A stretch of 28,118 bases of DNA from a bacterium (lineage in GTDB: Bacteria; NPL-UPA2; JAUVJM01). The notes beneath the pieces are model-generated. The model ran no database searches. It was not told where the DNA came from and was given only the letters and a program-made list of their open reading frames with translations. The position numbers and the translations under genes were made by a program. Of this stretch, positions 16,164 to 23,552 are shown piece after piece (within the stretch, counting starts at the first letter, position 1; every line of letters starts with the position of its first letter). The DNA lies in contig JAUWGW010000022.1 of the NCBI GenBank assembly GCA_030606215.1, positions 1-28,118 of the forward strand, given 5' to 3'.

Positions 16164-18181
16164 AAATCAGGGAATTTGCAATAACACGATATGGGCCTTT
16201 GCCGGATACAGGTAGGATTTCGTTGAATAATTTCAATCTATTCTTCGGTAAAAATGAGGAAGGGAAAACCCTTACGATAGATGCTCTTGTGAAATTATTG
16301 TTAGGGCGGAAAGTTAGGGATTTTGAACATATAGACAGGGTAGAGGAAAATCCGGAAGGCTATGTAATCCTAAAAGATGAGAATGGTGAAGAAATCAAAC
16401 TACCGGAGAGAGGGGACTTAATGAAAGTTGCAGGGTTTACTCCCTCGGAGTGCCGCAATATTTTCATTGTAAGGAATAGCGACCTGTCTATTGCCCGTGA
16501 AAGTGAGTTTTATACTAATGTAACAGATCGTCTTACAGGCTTAAGGACAAAGGATATAGCTTCTATAAAAAAGAAACTTCAGGAGCTGGGAAAGTTGACA
16601 CGGGCGGATAGCGAAGCAGAACTTTCCGACAGGGATGAGTTTGGAAAAATGAAGACGAGAGTAAATGGAGCTCGGGGTTTAATTGAAAAAATGAATAAAT
16701 TGCAAAGCAAAATTAAAGAAGAAAAAATTGACAAGCTTGAAGAAGAGTTGGTAAGATACAGCCAGGAGCTAAAAAGGACTAAGAGAGAAATAGAAAATTT
16801 TGAAGCAGCCAGAAAGAGAGAGAAATACGAGAAGGGAAAAGGGGCGCTGAGAGAGCTTAAAGAAGAAGAACAATCTCCGGAAGCAGAAGAATTGAGAAAG
16901 AAAGAACAATATCTACAGATTCTCAGGGATAAAAGGAGAAAAATAGATGAAAAAATTAGACCGGAGATGAGTGTCTATGAAATGAGGAAAGAAGAAACCG
17001 CGGGGCAGGAGACAAAAGGTAAATTTTTCACTTTTGTGGCAATAATTTCTCCAGTACTCCTCGGGCTATCTCTGCTTGGAATTATCACTGTTTCTTCATT
17101 CTTATTTTATGCATTATCTGTATTATTCGCGATTTTCACTGTGACTTCGTGGATATTCAAGTTCCAATTTATGAGAAATAGAGCTTCACTTGCAAAAGCA
17201 TTTGCAGGAATTAAATCATATGCTTCAGGGCTTGAGTTGGACGCAGAAAATATTGAAGGAATTATTTCAAATATTCAGGAGTTTGAAAAGAAATATTTTA
17301 GTGAGGGCAGGGAAGTAGAAGGGATGAAGGAAAAAAGGAGGGAGTTAATAGGGATACAAAAGGGTATTTTGAAAAATCTTTTTGAAGCGAAGGGGGAAAC
17401 ATTGGAGGAAAATATTTATCACTGGGATGAAGAAATAAAAAACATTCAAGAGTATAAGGGAAAGGCTGAGGATATAGAATTTGATGAAGAGATCCTTTCA
17501 AAATTGAAGGAAGAGAGAAAAACACACGAAGGGAGATTGAATGAGATAAATTGGGAAATGAGGCGATTTCAGAAGGACCTGGAGGAGATAGAGAGAGAAT
17601 CAAATAGAATTCTACAGTTGGAAGATTACTTGCATTGCAAAACATCTGTGGATTTAGACGCGGTTAGAAATAGGCTGCAGGAATTCATAGTGGAAAATGA
17701 GAGTAATAAGAATGCGGCTTTAGAAGCCATAGAAATTTTTGAAGAGATAGAAATGGAAGAGAAAAGGAGAGTTTCCGAACTTTTTGGCAAAGATAGCGCT
17801 GTTTCAAGGTATTTTAACGAAATAACAGCGGGTCTTTACAAAGAAGTGCTCTTCCAACAAGAGATAGGAGAAATTCAAGTTGAACGCAGGGACGGAGAAA
17901 TGTTGCCTGCAGAGAAACTGTCTGGAGGTGCTTATGACCAGTTATATCTTTCTATTCGGCTTGCTCTCGGGGAAAAGCTCTTAAAGGGCAGAGAAGGGTT
18001 CTTCATCATGGATGACCCCTTCATAAAAGCTGACCCGGACAGGCTGAAGGAGCTCACACGCGTCTTGAAGAAGATTTCCGAATCAGGTTGGCAGATTATC
18101 TACTTCAGTGCAAAAGGTGAAATTATTGAAGCTTTTAAAAAAGATATAGATAGTGGCACAATCAATTATAGGGTGATATAA
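16160..18181 (+). CDS. SbcC/Rad50/YhaN-like ATPase with membrane hairpin
   Basis: A 673-residue SMC-like ATPase. Walker A is GKNEEGKT (30-37). The signature motif is KLSGGAYDQLYLS near residue 588, and Walker B is FFIMDDPF near 613, followed by a D-loop-like KADPDR. Charged coiled-coil stretches lie at about 125-275 and 360-530. Between them residues about 287-335 are strongly hydrophobic, giving two membrane helices instead of the CxxC zinc hook of true Rad50/SbcC. This is the YhaN arrangement, so the apex of the coiled coil would be anchored in the membrane. It is shorter than Bacillus YhaN (over 900 residues). With the upstream nuclease it should form a membrane-tethered DNA-end processing complex. 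Confidence 0.85.
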   Translation: MKIREFAITRYGPLPDTGRISLNNFNLFFGKNEEGKTLTIDALVKLLLGRKVRDFEHIDRVEENPEGYVILKDENGEEIKLPERGDLMKVAGFTPSECRNIFIVRNSDLSIARESEFYTNVTDRLTGLRTKDIASIKKKLQELGKLTRADSEAELSDRDEFGKMKTRVNGARGLIEKMNKLQSKIKEEKIDKLEEELVRYSQELKRTKREIENFEAARKREKYEKGKGALRELKEEEQSPEAEELRKKEQYLQILRDKRRKIDEKIRPEMSVYEMRKEETAGQETKGKFFTFVAIISPVLLGLSLLGIITVSSFLFYALSVLFAIFTVTSWIFKFQFMRNRASLAKAFAGIKSYASGLELDAENIEGIISNIQEFEKKYFSEGREVEGMKEKRRELIGIQKGILKNLFEAKGETLEENIYHWDEEIKNIQEYKGKAEDIEFDEEILSKLKEERKTHEGRLNEINWEMRRFQKDLEEIERESNRILQLEDYLHCKTSVDLDAVRNRLQEFIVENESNKNAALEAIEIFEEIEMEEKRRVSELFGKDSAVSRYFNEITAGLYKEVLFQQEIGEIQVERRDGEMLPAEKLSGGAYDQLYLSIRLALGEKLLKGREGFFIMDDPFIKADPDRLKELTRVLKKISESGWQIIYFSAKGEIIEAFKKDIDSGTINYRVI

Positions 18182-19129
18182 ATGGATATTTCAGTTGTAA
18201 TTCCGGTTATGGATGAGGAAGAAAGTTTAGAAGAACTCTATTCTTCATTAAAAGGAGTTCTTGATAAACTGGGCAAGAGTTATGAAATCATCTTTATTGA
18301 TGATGGGAGTAAGGATGATAGTTTCAAAATCCTGAAAAATCTTGCTGAAAAAGATAGAGATGTCCTTGTAATAAGATTTCGTGCAAATTTCGGTCAGACT
18401 GCGGCTTTGTCTGCCGGGTTCAAATATGCTAAGGGCGACATAATTGTAACCCTTGATGCCGATTTGCAGAATGAGCCTGAAGATATTCCAAAACTGCTTG
18501 AGAAAATTGAAGGGGGGTATGATGTTGTAAGCGGATGGCGTAAGGAGAGGAAGGACAAACTTCTTACGAGGAGAATACCGTCTTTCCTCGCTAATAAAGT
18601 CATCTCAAGAATAACAGGAGTCTATCTCCATGACTACGGATGCACCCTGAAGGCATATCGCAGAGAGATTATTAAAAATATTGATCTTTATGGACAGATG
18701 CACAGATTCATCCCCGCCCTTGCAAAATGGCTTGGGGCATCAATAGGTGAGGTTGTAGTGAAACATTCCAAACGAAAGCACGGCAGGTCAAAATATGGTC
18801 TTTCAAGAACAATCACAGTTATTCTTGACCTTATAACGGTAAGATTCCTCCTAAGTTTCTCAACAAAACCAATACAGATTTTTGGTCTTTTAGGTATCAT
18901 TTCAGGGGCAATTGGTTTTGTTATTGGTGTCTTGCTTGTTATACAAAGACAGTTTTTCAGGATTCCGCTCGGGAATCGGCCGATGCTATTTCTATCTGTA
19001 CTTCTTATTTTTGTGGGGATACAGTTTATCAGTATGGGATTGCTTGGTGAAATGCAGGCTAGAACCTATCATGAATCCCAGAATAAGCCAACTTATGTGG
19101 TAAAGGAAATTATTGGGGGAGGGGAATAA
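18182..19129 (+). CDS. GT2 polyprenyl-phosphate glycosyltransferase (DPM1/ArnC-like)
   Basis: A 315-residue protein. The GT-A domain has SVVIPVMDEEESLEELY at the N-terminus, FIDDGSKDDS (nucleotide-binding D40-D41) and LDADLQNEPEDIP (metal-binding D92-x-D94), with RANFGQTAALSAGF between them. YGCTLKAYRREI and KHGRSKYGLSR follow, which are typical of dolichyl/undecaprenyl-phosphate hexose synthases. Two C-terminal membrane helices lie at about 232-255 and 268-290. It transfers a hexose from a nucleotide sugar to polyprenyl phosphate on the inner face, making the donor that the GT39 and GT87 enzymes of this window need. The ATG follows the previous TAA directly. Confidence 0.9.
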   Translation: MDISVVIPVMDEEESLEELYSSLKGVLDKLGKSYEIIFIDDGSKDDSFKILKNLAEKDRDVLVIRFRANFGQTAALSAGFKYAKGDIIVTLDADLQNEPEDIPKLLEKIEGGYDVVSGWRKERKDKLLTRRIPSFLANKVISRITGVYLHDYGCTLKAYRREIIKNIDLYGQMHRFIPALAKWLGASIGEVVVKHSKRKHGRSKYGLSRTITVILDLITVRFLLSFSTKPIQIFGLLGIISGAIGFVIGVLLVIQRQFFRIPLGNRPMLFLSVLLIFVGIQFISMGLLGEMQARTYHESQNKPTYVVKEIIGGGE

Positions 19130-20167
19130 GTGAAAATAGGGATGATGACTGCGTGGAACACGGATAGTGGAGTTGCAGTCCATGCTGAACCAGTTGCGAA
19201 AGCATGGATTGAGATGGGGCACCAAGTTACAATCTTCAGTCACATAAAAGAGGATTTTCACGGTGAAGGTTTCACGGATAAAGATGAAGATTATGTGAGA
19301 AGATGTTTTGGGACAAGGAAAACAAATTATTTTGACCCAACACCTATATTGACGAGACAATTTGATATTTTCGTCGTCCAGGACCTTAGCATGCTCCCGG
19401 TGGATAATCTCGCAAAAATCTTCCCGCTTATTCGCAGGACTGCAAAAACTGTACATATTGCCCATGAGAATGCACTTCCAGAAGAAGCCTGGTTTTACCA
19501 GTTTGAATGGGATAAGGTGGTTCATTTCTGTAGAAGGCAGACTTTCCTGGATACCGTCTATCCGGATGGCGAGTTGATACATTTCCCCTGTTTCCCTATA
19601 AGGAAGAAGGATAAGGTTGAAGCAAGGAAAAAGCTTAATTTACCTCTTGATAAGAAGATAGTTTATCAGTTCTGTCAAAGGGGATATAGACCATTCCTGA
19701 GAGAACTGCCCGGTGAGTTAAAAGAGCAGGATGTGCTTGTTATTCTGATACCGCCGGATTATGAGTTTCTGGAAGAGGAGAATCCTCCAAGGTGGATGAT
19801 TGTGCGGAGGGAGGAACCTCTGTCTCGTGAGAGATTTGACGATTATCTGTTTGCATCTGATGCTGTGGTACTTCATAAGTTCCAGAGCAGATATCGAGCA
19901 GTTGTCTCGTCAACCGTATTCCAGGCGCTGGGAGCAGGTTGTCCTATTCTTGTTCCCGGACAGTCGGATTTCTTTTTCCCTTTCAAAGAAGAAGTAATCA
20001 GGTATGCTGATTTTGAGGATTTAAAGGAGACACTTACCGACCTTTTTAAAGATGGGGAAAGATATAAGATGCAGAGGGAAAGAGCTGAGAGTTTCGCCAG
20101 AGAGAATTCACCTGAGGTTATAGCAAAAAAATTCATTGAGGTATTCAATTCGTTAGAACATGCTTGA
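19130..20167 (+). CDS. GT4-like glycosyltransferase (GT-B fold)
   Basis: A 345-residue protein starting at GTG directly after the previous stop, with a G-rich ribosome site (GGGGGAGGGG) just upstream. The N-terminus MKIGMMTAWNTDSGVAVHAEPVAKAW resembles the glycine loop and helix of GT4 enzymes. FDIFVVQDLSML and HIAHENAL lie in the acceptor domain. The C-terminal domain is weaker, with ASDAVVLHKFQSRYRAVVSSTVFQALGAGCPILVPGQSD, where the usual Glu of the donor site is replaced. It is likely a diverged GT4 mannosyl- or glucosyltransferase. Its 8-base overlap with the GH130 gene (ATGCTTGA) suggests both act on the same, probably mannose-containing, glycan. Confidence 0.7.
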   Translation: MKIGMMTAWNTDSGVAVHAEPVAKAWIEMGHQVTIFSHIKEDFHGEGFTDKDEDYVRRCFGTRKTNYFDPTPILTRQFDIFVVQDLSMLPVDNLAKIFPLIRRTAKTVHIAHENALPEEAWFYQFEWDKVVHFCRRQTFLDTVYPDGELIHFPCFPIRKKDKVEARKKLNLPLDKKIVYQFCQRGYRPFLRELPGELKEQDVLVILIPPDYEFLEEENPPRWMIVRREEPLSRERFDDYLFASDAVVLHKFQSRYRAVVSSTVFQALGAGCPILVPGQSDFFFPFKEEVIRYADFEDLKETLTDLFKDGERYKMQRERAESFARENSPEVIAKKFIEVFNSLEHA

Positions 20168-21035
20168 GAAATTTGAAGGAAACCCAATACTTAAGCCGAT
20201 TCCTGAAAATTCGTGGGAATCGAGATGTGTTTTTAACTGTGCCTCATTTTATGATGGGGGGAGAGCGCATATTGTTTACAGAGCTATGGGGGATGACAAT
20301 ATTTCCAGGTTCGGGTATGCCTCATCTTCTGATGGTTTCCATATAGATGAGAGGCTGCCGCAGCCAATATTTTCCCCGGATAATGAGTTTGAGGCGAAAG
20401 GATGTGAAGACCCAAGGATAACAAAAATTGGGCAGGAATATTTCATGTTCTATACCGCATTTGGAGAAACTGCTCAAATCGGGCAGGTTACAATAAAGGT
20501 TGATGATTTCCTTAACAAGAGATGGGACTGGGGTAAGAGAAGATATCCTTTCCCGGGAGTTAACAATAAGGATGTGGTTATATTACCTGAGAGAATAAAT
20601 GGTAGATGGGTGATATATCACAGAATCCCGCCGCATATCTGGGTTTCCTATTCTAATGACCTCCACCACTGGAGAGATTCAAATATTATTATGATGCCGA
20701 GAGGAAATAGCTGGGAGAAACTGAAGATAGGAGGAGGAGCTCCACCTGTGAAGGTGCCAAGAGGGTGGCTATTCATCTATCATGCAGTGGATGAAACAAA
20801 AATTTACAGACTTGGTCTTGCTCTGATTGCGCTGGATGACCCGGAAATGATAATTTATCGTTCAAGAGAACCAATCCTGGAACCTGATAAGGAATACGAG
20901 AGAGAGGGAGATGTTCCCAATGTTGTTTTCACATGCGGCGCATTTGTAAAGTGTGAGAGACTATTTGTCTACTACGGTGGGGCTGATAAAGTCATCTGCG
21001 TCGCAACACAGAAACTTGATGAGATTCTGCCATAG
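20160..21035 (+). CDS. GH130-family mannoside phosphorylase/mannosidase
   Basis: A 291-residue five-bladed propeller-type enzyme. The diagnostic motifs are FNCASFYDGGRAHIVYRAM (25-43), CEDPRIT (82-88, with D84 the predicted catalytic acid), KDVVILPERINGRWVIYHR (about 136-155), GGGAPP (193-198), YHAVDETKIYRLG and DVPNVVFTCG near the end. Members phosphorolyse or hydrolyse beta-mannosides. The two-residue phosphate clamp that separates phosphorylases from hydrolases cannot be judged without alignment. No signal peptide is present, so it acts in the cytoplasm. It is the last gene of the nine-gene operon that begins at 12306, and a mannose-containing product or intermediate is therefore plausible. 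Confidence 0.88.
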   Translation: MLEKFEGNPILKPIPENSWESRCVFNCASFYDGGRAHIVYRAMGDDNISRFGYASSSDGFHIDERLPQPIFSPDNEFEAKGCEDPRITKIGQEYFMFYTAFGETAQIGQVTIKVDDFLNKRWDWGKRRYPFPGVNNKDVVILPERINGRWVIYHRIPPHIWVSYSNDLHHWRDSNIIMMPRGNSWEKLKIGGGAPPVKVPRGWLFIYHAVDETKIYRLGLALIALDDPEMIIYRSREPILEPDKEYEREGDVPNVVFTCGAFVKCERLFVYYGGADKVICVATQKLDEILP

Positions 21036-21086
21036 TCCGGATTTATTCCCCACTTTTGAGACTTTCCCGGAAGGTTAGCTTGGCCG

Positions 21087-22128
21087 TTCGCGCATGAAAC
21101 AGACAACTTACAGAATCATCGGGGTCGCAATGTGGGCCGTTCTGTTGCTGGTTCTTGGCTGTGGTACCGATGCCCCTAACGAAAGAAAAGAGACGGAGGA
21201 GCTCAGCAGACGGGTGACTCAGTGGCACGAGGCTGTGGAAGCGGGAGCTGCTAGCGCCGCAGTGCAACTGGCCACCGAAATCTGTGGCAGTATACCGTCT
21301 TCCCCTTTGCAGCCAGCATATCTCAGGCTATGCAAGGAGAACGGCATAAACCCTGACTACCTGGAGGCTGGCTTCAATGTGTGGGACTTCCAATCTTGGA
21401 GGCACGCTTTTTTCTTCAAGAAACTTGCTCACCGTATCGTGAGCGAAGCCGAGGAGGATCATCCTCCAATCTCTGCACTGTTTACGGCAGTCCGTGGACG
21501 GATAGAGCCTTTGGAACCGCCGAAGGGAAATATATTATGGCCTTATACAATATGGCATTTGAAGAAAGGCGTGTGCGACCGACAGGCATGGGTCTTGTGT
21601 GAGTTAGCATATCAGTTTGGATACGAAACCCAGATTGTGTACCTCCGGGACCCCAAAACGTTGGTTTCACCACACACAATCTGCGAGATCAGAAAAGGAA
21701 ACGAAAAATGGGTTGCCGATCCGTATTCAGGTAAGCTCCTCCCAAACGTATCCGTTGCGGATCTGGCTGCTGATACACAACTGGCTGCGTCTACTTGGCC
21801 AGACAAAAATGATTGGCAAGAAGCAATCAAGAAATCAGCCTATTGGCTCCCTGCATGTCCACAGGATTATTGCCAGAGAAACCAACTGCTACGACACAAA
21901 GTGCAGCGCATATTGGGAGAGCACTGTCCTCGCTTTGGTCAGTTTCCTGCTGACCGACTGAATAAGTACGTGTCGCTGACAAGACAGAAGGATCGATCTT
22001 TTCCGTACCAGTTCTGGTTCTATCCTTTTCGTTTGCTGCGCTCTCAGATGGCTATGACGATGAACAGAAAAGTGCGCGAACAAGGCACTCCAGCGGACGC
22101 GGACAAGCCGCGCCGCTGAGCTCAAGCG
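21087..22128 (+). mobile_element. Solitary integron gene cassette
   Basis: The unit is a single gene followed by an attC-like site, bounded by G^TT junctions. At the left, GTTCGCGC (21086-21093) stands directly before the ATG. At the right, the R'' core is GCGCGAAC (22074-22081), its exact reverse complement, and the right core is GTTAGGG (22128-22134). This is what integrase-mediated insertion predicts: in the circular cassette the left end joins the attC and completes a matching R' core. The gene has no clear promoter or ribosome site and is visibly richer in G+C than the AT-rich DNA to its right. No integrase gene or second attC site was found in the window. Confidence 0.78.
21094..22119 (+). 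CDS. Transglutaminase-like lipoprotein (cassette-borne)
   Basis: A 341-residue protein. A lipoprotein signal peptide ends in LVLGC with the lipidated Cys at 23. The central part shows the papain-like transglutaminase triad in order: VCDRQAW (C161), SPHTICEI (H194) and KWVADPYSG (D209), with normal spacing for the family. This suggests a peptidase, transglutaminase or related acyl-transfer activity outside the cytoplasmic membrane. The N-terminal (25-150) and C-terminal (220-341) regions are not recognised. The gene lies inside an integron cassette, its ATG directly follows the left junction, and its TGA (22117-22119) lies inside the attC hairpin, as is common in cassettes. Base composition differs from its neighbours, which supports horizontal transfer. 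Confidence 0.82.
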   Translation: MKQTTYRIIGVAMWAVLLLVLGCGTDAPNERKETEELSRRVTQWHEAVEAGAASAAVQLATEICGSIPSSPLQPAYLRLCKENGINPDYLEAGFNVWDFQSWRHAFFFKKLAHRIVSEAEEDHPPISALFTAVRGRIEPLEPPKGNILWPYTIWHLKKGVCDRQAWVLCELAYQFGYETQIVYLRDPKTLVSPHTICEIRKGNEKWVADPYSGKLLPNVSVADLAADTQLAASTWPDKNDWQEAIKKSAYWLPACPQDYCQRNQLLRHKVQRILGEHCPRFGQFPADRLNKYVSLTRQKDRSFPYQFWFYPFRLLRSQMAMTMNRKVREQGTPADADKPRR

Positions 22129-22134
22129 TTAGGG
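22074..22134 (+). other. attC: attC recombination site
   Basis: The site is about 61 bases long. The cores are GCGCGAAC (R'') and GTTAGGG (R'). Between them an inner stem pairs CAGCGG (22091-22096) with CCGCTG (22113-22118) and CGCGG (22098-22102) with CCGCG (22108-22112) around the loop ACAAG. One unpaired A at 22097 sits where attC sites carry extrahelical bases. The right flank CTGAGCTCAAGCGTTAGG strongly resembles the right half of known attC sites such as that of aadA cassettes (from memory). The outer L boxes pair poorly, which is the main weakness. Confidence 0.78.
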
Positions 22135-22143
22135 ATATATAAT

Positions 22144-22254
22144 ATGACAACAAGACAACTGAAAAGAACACCTGATTTTAAGCAGTTTATTAAGGTTTTG
22201 AAGCGGGAAGGGAAACCTGCTTATGAGACAGTTTGGTATTCAGGAAGCTGTTGA
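22144..22254 (+). pseudogene. 5' remnant of a URO-D-family gene
   Basis: A 36-codon frame begins 16 bases after the cassette junction with a good ribosome site (AGGGA). Residues 7-25, KRTPDFKQFIKVLKREGKP, match the N-terminal helix pattern of uroporphyrinogen-decarboxylase-family proteins (about PDFxxxLxVLRREGxPDxVPxYE). After GKPAYE the match ends and a stop follows in the tail ETVWYSGSC. No continuation was seen in the other frames. The gene was therefore cut off, probably by a deletion or insertion that brought in the AT-rich DNA to the right. The call rests on a short pattern recalled from the family. Confidence 0.5.
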
Positions 22255-22271
22255 AAAATAGAAAATTTATT

Positions 22272-22796
22272 ATGGAAAGAGAAAAAATATTCGATAGAAA
22301 AAGACATGAAAATAGACAGGATTTAACAGGTGAACATTTTTTAGGTGATTTAGGACAGATTATACTTTTAATTATATTTTTAGCATTATGGATAGTTGAT
22401 TCATTTTTCATCAACTATTCAAACTTTATTTCAAAGTATATTCCATTATTTGTAAAAACACCATTATCAATTATAATTCTGTTCAGTGCAGGATATTTAG
22501 CAAAAACTGGTCTAAATATAGTATTTGGCGAAATTCGAGAGGAGCCAAGCGTTATTAAAAAAGGAGTTTTCGGTGTAGTTCGCCATCCTATATATCTTGG
22601 ATCTATATTATTTTACCTTGGTTTGTTAATATTCACTTTTTCTATTATGGCAACAATTATTTGGATTATTATTATTGCCTTTTATTGTTTTATCTCAAAA
22701 CATGAAGAAAAATTACTTTTAGAAAAATATGGGAAAGATTATGAAGATTATATGAGAGAAGTTCCAATGTTGATTCCTCGAATAAAAAGAAAATAA
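22272..22796 (+). CDS. ICMT/PEMT-family membrane methyltransferase
   Basis: A 175-residue membrane protein. I start it at ATG 22272 (MEREKIFDRKRHENRQDL) rather than at TTG 22233, because the first 13 residues of the longer form overlap the upstream remnant and fit no family pattern. Hydrophobic segments lie at about 28-48, 60-80 and 112-140. The catalytic C-terminal motif is GVFGVVRHPIYLG (about 98-110), followed by KHEEKLLLEKYGKDYEDYM (SAM and product site). This is typical of isoprenylcysteine carboxyl methyltransferase-like and phospholipid methyltransferase-like proteins. The substrate in bacteria is usually unknown. The gene is strikingly AT-rich, unlike the cassette beside it, so it may have a separate origin. 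No clear ribosome site is visible. Confidence 0.82.
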   Translation: MEREKIFDRKRHENRQDLTGEHFLGDLGQIILLIIFLALWIVDSFFINYSNFISKYIPLFVKTPLSIIILFSAGYLAKTGLNIVFGEIREEPSVIKKGVFGVVRHPIYLGSILFYLGLLIFTFSIMATIIWIIIIAFYCFISKHEEKLLLEKYGKDYEDYMREVPMLIPRIKRK

Positions 22797-22892
22797 CTTA
22801 ATATCGATTTTCAAGTAAGAGACAATATATGTTTAATGGTACATTAAGTTTATTGCACTTAAGCCCTGTCATGTCTTTCTGACCGAATCTTC

Positions 22893-22921
22893 TTGACATA
22901 TAACTACAATATATTTACACT
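22893..22921 (+). promoter_or_regulatory. Sigma70-like promoter of the brnT-brnA locus
   Basis: TTGACA (22893-22898), a 17-base spacer and TACACT (22916-22921). Predicted transcription starts near 22928, at the ATG of the brnT remnant itself, so brnT would be read from a leaderless or nearly leaderless transcript and brnA from an ordinary one. Confidence 0.65.
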
Positions 22922-22927
22922 GTATGT

Positions 22928-23023
22928 ATGAAAGTGCTTAAGTTCACATGGGATATTAGAATTATTTCAGCGAGGAAAGCAACGAAAAAGGAACAAAAAG
23001 TATATACAGGGGGAAGACAATGA
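22928..23023 (+). pseudogene. brnT: brnT toxin gene with internal in-frame deletion
   Basis: A 31-residue frame joins the two ends of a BrnT toxin. The N-terminus MKVLKFTWD matches the start of BrnT proteins (about MxxxFEWDxxK). It is followed directly by IRIISARKATKKEQKVY, the conserved C-terminal segment. Full BrnT proteins have about 90-100 residues, so roughly 60 central residues, including the HGVSFEEA-type helix and most of the RelE-like ribonuclease fold, are missing without a frameshift. The stop overlaps the brnA start in an ATGA, the usual brnTA junction. The toxin should be inactive, although the short peptide could still be made and might bind BrnA. Confidence 0.72.
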
Positions 23024-23238
23024 GAAAAGAATATGATTTCTCAAAAATGAAAGGGTGGAAAAATCCCTATGCCAGGAGACTGAAGAGACAGATCACTATT
23101 CGAATGGGAATCGACATAATTGATTACTTTAAGCAATTGGCAAAGGAAACCGGGATCCCGTATCAGAATCTGATCAACTTGTACTTGAGGGATTGTGTCC
23201 GGTCGCATCGCAAGATTTCTATAAAGTGGGCATCATAG
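23020..23238 (+). CDS. brnA: BrnA-family antitoxin
   Basis: A 72-residue protein. It begins MRKEYDFSKMKGWKNPYARRLKRQITIRMG, the standard BrnA start, and continues with IDIIDYFKQLAKETGIPYQNLINLYLRDC, a ribbon-helix-helix-type segment. BrnA neutralises the BrnT ribonuclease and represses its own promoter. The family ending (about HRKxxxxW) is present as SHRKISIKW. GGGGGA at 23009-23014 is a strong ribosome site. The gene looks intact and full length, although its toxin partner just upstream is internally deleted, so it now stands as an orphan antitoxin and DNA-binding regulator. Confidence 0.85.
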   Translation: MRKEYDFSKMKGWKNPYARRLKRQITIRMGIDIIDYFKQLAKETGIPYQNLINLYLRDCVRSHRKISIKWAS

Positions 23239-23256
23239 AATGGCCTGCATAACAAA

Positions 23257-23466
23257 TTACTTTTTTACTAAATATTCGGTTGGAATATCAAGAGCCTTTG
23301 CGATTTTCTCAAGATTCTTCAAGCCTATGTTTTTCTCCCCTCTTTCTATCTGTCCAACATAGGCTCTGTGGAGGTCTGCTTCAAGAGCAAGCTGCTCCTG
23401 GCTCCAGCCATATTTCGCACGACATTCTCTTATTTTAAAACCTACCCGCTTGTTAATTTCAGACAT
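23257..23466 (-). CDS. XRE-family helix-turn-helix regulator
   Basis: A 69-residue protein that is almost entirely one HTH domain: VGFKIRECRAKYGWSQEQLALEADLHRAYVGQIERGEKNIGLKNLEKIAKALDIPTEYL. The WSQEQLA helix and the RAYVGQIERGEKN recognition helix are of the type found in restriction-modification controller (C) proteins and small phage-type repressors. It probably binds as a dimer to the dyads just upstream (23503-23600) and controls its own promoter and the divergent plus-strand promoter. No restriction or methylase gene is present nearby. It is convergent with brnA, with an 18-base gap. Confidence 0.9.
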   Translation of the reverse strand: MSEINKRVGFKIRECRAKYGWSQEQLALEADLHRAYVGQIERGEKNIGLKNLEKIAKALDIPTEYLVKK

Positions 23467-23502
23467 CTGGACTCACATCTGTAACCAAATGTAATATCTT
23501 TA

Positions 23503-23521
23503 CACTGTCAACCTGACAGTG
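23503..23521. promoter_or_regulatory. Operator-like dyad at the XRE transcription start
   Basis: A perfect inverted repeat CACTGTCA-ACC-TGACAGTG. It covers the expected start site of the XRE transcript (about 23517). It also contains a TTGACA on the minus strand, but no -10 box at the right distance serves it. The half-site ACACTGT also occurs at 22917-22923, over the -10 box of the brnTA promoter, so the XRE protein might act at both. Confidence 0.55.
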
Positions 23522-23523
23522 GA

Positions 23524-23552
23524 ATTTTATTCCTATGCAATCAACAAGTCTA
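23524..23552 (-). promoter_or_regulatory. Promoter of the XRE regulator gene
   Basis: On the minus strand TAGACT (23547-23552), a 17-base spacer and TAAAAT (23524-23529). Both boxes differ little from consensus, and the predicted start falls inside the CACTGTCA dyad, as expected for autorepression. Confidence 0.5.

Noticed and set aside
21174-21181. CCCTAAC motif that could pair with GTTAGGG as an alternative cassette core
   Set aside because: It lies early in the lipoprotein gene with no hairpin beside it; the GCGCGAAC/GTTCGCGC match explains the boundaries better.
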